64,000 nt of DNA, taken from positions 2,232,001 through 2,296,000 of the forward strand of contig CP102255.1 of the NCBI GenBank assembly GCA_025146135.1. The letters are read 5' to 3'. The notes beneath the pieces are model-generated. The model was given only the letters and a program-made list of their open reading frames with translations. It did not search any database and was not told the DNA's origin. Positions 62,179-64,000 of this stretch are shown one piece after another (the first letter of the stretch is position 1; each line of letters opens with the position of its first letter). The position numbers were made by a program, and so were the translations under genes. Source of the DNA: Anaerotruncus colihominis. Lineage in GTDB: Bacteria; Bacillota; Clostridia; Oscillospirales; Ruminococcaceae.

Positions 62179-62865
62179 TCAAATCCCGAACAGGGACAGG
62201 ACCCCAACCGCAACCGGCGGGACCAGCAGGGCAGGCAGCAGATTGAGCGTTTTAATCCGCTTGATCTCCAGTATCCCAAGCCCCGAACTGAGAATCAGCA
62301 CGCCGCCGACAAGCGACAGTTCCGTCAGCAGATCGGGTGTAAGATACGGCGCGATCACGTTGGCCAGCAGATAGATGCCGCCCTGCCATAAAAAGAGGAC
62401 GGCGGCGGCCAGAGCGATCCCAAATCCAAACGTGGAGGAAAGCACAACCGACGAAATCCCGTCGAGGATCGCATTTGTAAACAGGTAGGTATTGTCGCCG
62501 TGCAGCGCGCTTTCCATCGGCCCAAGGATAGAAAGCGTACCTGCACAGTACAGCAAAATAGCCGTCGACAACCCCTGCGCCAGATTGGAACCGCCGGAAA
62601 TTTTAGAAACGGCCCGCGCAAAGGCCGTATCGAGCGAAAGCTTCGTCCCGATCAGCCCGCCAAGCGCAAGGCTGACGATAAAAAGCACGCGGTATCTGCT
62701 GGCGGGCATCGCCTGCACGATGGCATTGATCCCAAGTGCCGTGGCCGCCAGTCCCATGGCGTCCATCATAACGGTTTTATACCGTTCGCCAATCCCTTTT
62801 TTGAGCGTGCCGCCCACAGCGCATCCAATCAATATAGCGCCCGCATTTGTTATGGTGCCGATCAT
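62179..62865 (-). CDS. DUF554 family membrane protein (YdfK/YqgA-like)
   Basis: Membrane protein of 228 residues with about six hydrophobic segments. The opening IGTITNAGAILIGCAVGGTLKKGIGER and the central GSNLAQGLSTAILLYCAGTLSILGPMESALHGDNTYLF region, of which only the pattern is given here, are typical of DUF554. The function is unknown; a transport role is often supposed. GGAGGACCC precedes the ATG. It stands between moeA and the divergent mobA. Confidence 0.9.
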   Translation of the reverse strand: MIGTITNAGAILIGCAVGGTLKKGIGERYKTVMMDAMGLAATALGINAIVQAMPASRYRVLFIVSLALGGLIGTKLSLDTAFARAVSKISGGSNLAQGLSTAILLYCAGTLSILGPMESALHGDNTYLFTNAILDGISSVVLSSTFGFGIALAAAVLFLWQGGIYLLANVIAPYLTPDLLTELSLVGGVLILSSGLGILEIKRIKTLNLLPALLVPPVAVGVLSLFGI

Positions 62866-62979
62866 GTTCGGGTCCTCCTTCGGCTTTACTGTTTAAATAC
62901 CCCTTGTGTTTTTGCCGGAATCATTTTATGATAGAATAAACAGCGGCCCGGCGCCGCGCTTGAAAGGATGCGTTTTTAT

Positions 62980-63063
62980 ATGTATCAACCGGCTTGCTGC
63001 CGCCGGCCCGAATCGGGCGCGGTTGGTCTGCCAACCCCGTCCGCCCGCGCGGGCGGACGCTGA
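62980..63063 (+). CDS. Possible 27-codon leader frame before mobA
   Basis: An ATG at 62980 with AAAGGA eleven bases upstream opens a frame that ends at TGA 63061-63063, six bases before and in frame with the mobA GTG. The end overlaps a perfect 20-base palindrome (63039-63058). It could couple translation to mobA or be the disrupted start of an older mobA frame. Confidence 0.3.
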   Translation: MYQPACCRRPESGAVGLPTPSARAGGR

Positions 63064-63069
63064 CGCGCC

Positions 63070-63654
63070 GTGGGCGCGCCCGCGCTCGGCGCGCTGGTGC
63101 TCGCCGGGGGCGCGGCCCGCAGGATGCAGGGGCAAAACAAGGCCCTGCTGCGTCTGAAGGGGCGCACCTTTCTCGAGCGCCTCGCCGAAGCGTTTGACGG
63201 CTTTGACGAACGCCTGATTTCAACAAACGACGCGTCATTTGCGGCCGGTTCGCCCTTTGTGCCCGTTGCCGACCGGACGCCCGGACGCGGGCCGCTTGAA
63301 GGGCTTGCGTCTGCATTGACGGTCTGCAAAAGCGACGGGCTTGTTGTGGCGGCCTGCGACATGCCTCTTTTTTCCGCAGATCTGGCGCGTTTTCTCGCGC
63401 AGGCGGCGCAGGGCCATCCAGCCGCCGCCTGCGAGGACCGCGCGGGACGGCTGCACCCGCTCTGCGGCGTTTACATGAAAACGTGCCTGCCCGCGCTCGA
63501 CGCCGCGCTCGGTCAGGGACGGCTGCGCATGATGGACGCGTTTTACGCAATCGGCGGCGCTGCCGTCCCGCTGGGCGGCACCGCGTTTGCGGACAGCGTG
63601 CTGACGAATATCAACACCCCCGACGCGCTTGAGAAGCTGATTGACACGCCTTAA
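63070..63654 (+). CDS. mobA: Molybdenum cofactor guanylyltransferase MobA
   Basis: Nucleotidyltransferase of 194 residues that links GMP to molybdopterin. The N-terminal nucleotide motif is LVLAGGAARRMQGQNKALL, DRTPGRGPLEGLASAL follows near residue 70, and AACDMPLF near 96 carries the metal-binding aspartate; the end has TNINTPDAL. The best start is a GTG at 63070 without a ribosome binding site, directly after the in-frame stop of a short leader frame, so reinitiation is possible. Its GC content is visibly higher than that of earlier genes. Confidence 0.9.
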   Translation: MGAPALGALVLAGGAARRMQGQNKALLRLKGRTFLERLAEAFDGFDERLISTNDASFAAGSPFVPVADRTPGRGPLEGLASALTVCKSDGLVVAACDMPLFSADLARFLAQAAQGHPAAACEDRAGRLHPLCGVYMKTCLPALDAALGQGRLRMMDAFYAIGGAAVPLGGTAFADSVLTNINTPDALEKLIDTP

Positions 63655-63679
63655 AAACAGAACCGGCTTGTACGTCACA

Positions 63680-63722
63680 GGCGGGCGGGCCGGCAAACGC
63701 CGGCCCGCCCGCCTTCGTTTTT
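63680..63722 (+). terminator. Terminator after mobA
   Basis: A perfect 15-base GC stem GGCGGGCGGGCCGGC with loop AAAC, then TTCG and a run of T. It also separates mobA from the convergent ferritin gene. Confidence 0.9.
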
Positions 63723-63742
63723 TCACCCTTCGCGCCAGCGCG

Positions 63743-64000
63743 TCACAGCGTCAGCGTCGGAGCCGCGTATGTGCGCGCCGCCAGCTCGCTGTCCAGCATA
63801 TACAGCGCCTTGGGGTCGGAGCCGTAAAGCTCCATCTTGCGGACCAGGTCGCCGGCGTTTTTCTCCTCCTCGCCCTGCTCCTTGACAAACCAATCGAGGA
63901 ACTGCACCGTGCGGTAATCCTTGACTGTATGCGCCGCGTCATAAATGTTGTTGATCAGCCCGGTTACATAGCGTTCATGCTCCAGGCTGGCGCTCAGGAC
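63743..64000 (-). CDS. Ferritin, C-terminal part (cut by window edge)
   Basis: The last 85 residues of a non-haem ferritin; the start lies beyond the window. Recognisable features are LEHERYVTGLINNIYDAA, then FLDWFVKEQGEEEKNAGDLV, which contains the ferroxidase-site region and the closing helix of bacterial ferritins (FtnA-like), and a C-terminal short helix. Ferritin stores iron as a mineral and limits peroxide damage. Convergent with mobA. Confidence 0.93.
   Translation of the reverse strand, partial: VLSASLEHERYVTGLINNIYDAAHTVKDYRTVQFLDWFVKEQGEEEKNAGDLVRKMELYGSDPKALYMLDSELAARTYAAPTLTL

Overview
The window reads as a chromosomal segment of a moderately GC-rich, motile, anaerobic Firmicute, probably class Clostridia and perhaps the Oscillospirales. 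The assignment rests on strong AGGAGG ribosome binding sites, an HrcA/CIRCE element before groES-groEL, a tetrahydrofolate riboswitch before a FolT-type ECF transporter gene, BMP-type nucleoside transport, a YjjI/YjjW glycyl radical enzyme pair, lipobox-type binding proteins, and the absence of respiratory-chain genes. No rRNA, tRNA, CRISPR array, complete insertion sequence or prophage gene was seen.

Layout. 1-2.2 kb: end of a chemotaxis operon (cheW-cheR-cheB). 2.4-4.6 kb: a HAD phosphatase and a stand-alone RtcB RNA ligase. 4.8-5.1 kb: a small transcription unit, not obvious by routine gene calling, with a near-perfect promoter, a 47-codon reading frame and a terminator. 5.2-7.9 kb: an SsuABC/NMT1-like ABC importer. 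8.3-15.8 kb: a LacI-type regulator and a PhnD-C-E-E type importer joined to a cytoplasmic 5'-nucleotidase-like enzyme and followed by an inositol-monophosphatase-like enzyme. 16-19.5 kb: an FAD oxidoreductase, a polysaccharide deacetylase and an iron-sulfur aldo-keto reductase. 19.6-22.6 kb: a Ca2+-type P-ATPase behind a long leader that carries an early terminator.

22.7-32.4 kb is the accessory-looking part. It holds a wrecked tandem pair of MmgE/PrpD genes and a fragment of a membrane transporter. Next comes a three-gene redox operon (FAD/NAD(P) oxidoreductase, molybdopterin oxidoreductase, four-cluster ferredoxin), then a divergent opine-dehydrogenase-like gene and two paralogous LysR regulators, the first with a strange start region. 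32.5-41.7 kb: a BMP nucleoside importer with cytidine deaminase, divergent from a Crp/Fnr regulator and the YjjI/YjjW glycyl radical system. 41.8-45.2 kb: MazF/EndoA without a visible antitoxin, a YdcC-like lipoprotein, the NAD(P)H-hydrate repair enzyme and a DUF3781 protein. 45.2-47.3 kb: groEL/groES under CIRCE control. 47.4-51.8 kb: a 2-hydroxyacid dehydrogenase, FolT, and a Crp regulator with a formate/nitrite channel divergent from an iron-sulfur protein. 51.8-60.2 kb: an eight-gene sugar operon (RbsABC-type importer, PfkB kinase, eIF-2B-like isomerase, BtpA/SgcQ protein, AllA-like protein and one small protein) divergent from a DeoR regulator. 60.3-63.7 kb: molybdenum cofactor genes mobB, moeA and mobA with a DUF554 gene, then the end of a ferritin gene.

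Connections. The molybdenum cofactor genes would supply the molybdoenzyme at 25.4-27.5 kb. The nucleoside importer, cytidine deaminase and YjjI/YjjW form a plausible nucleoside-salvage or catabolism neighbourhood, and E. coli yjjI-yjjW also lie beside the deo genes. Two small families of dispersed palindromic elements occur between genes (8.4 and 60.3 kb; 17.3 and 48.5 kb, possibly 42.4 kb). Everything here is read by eye from sequence; no database search was run.
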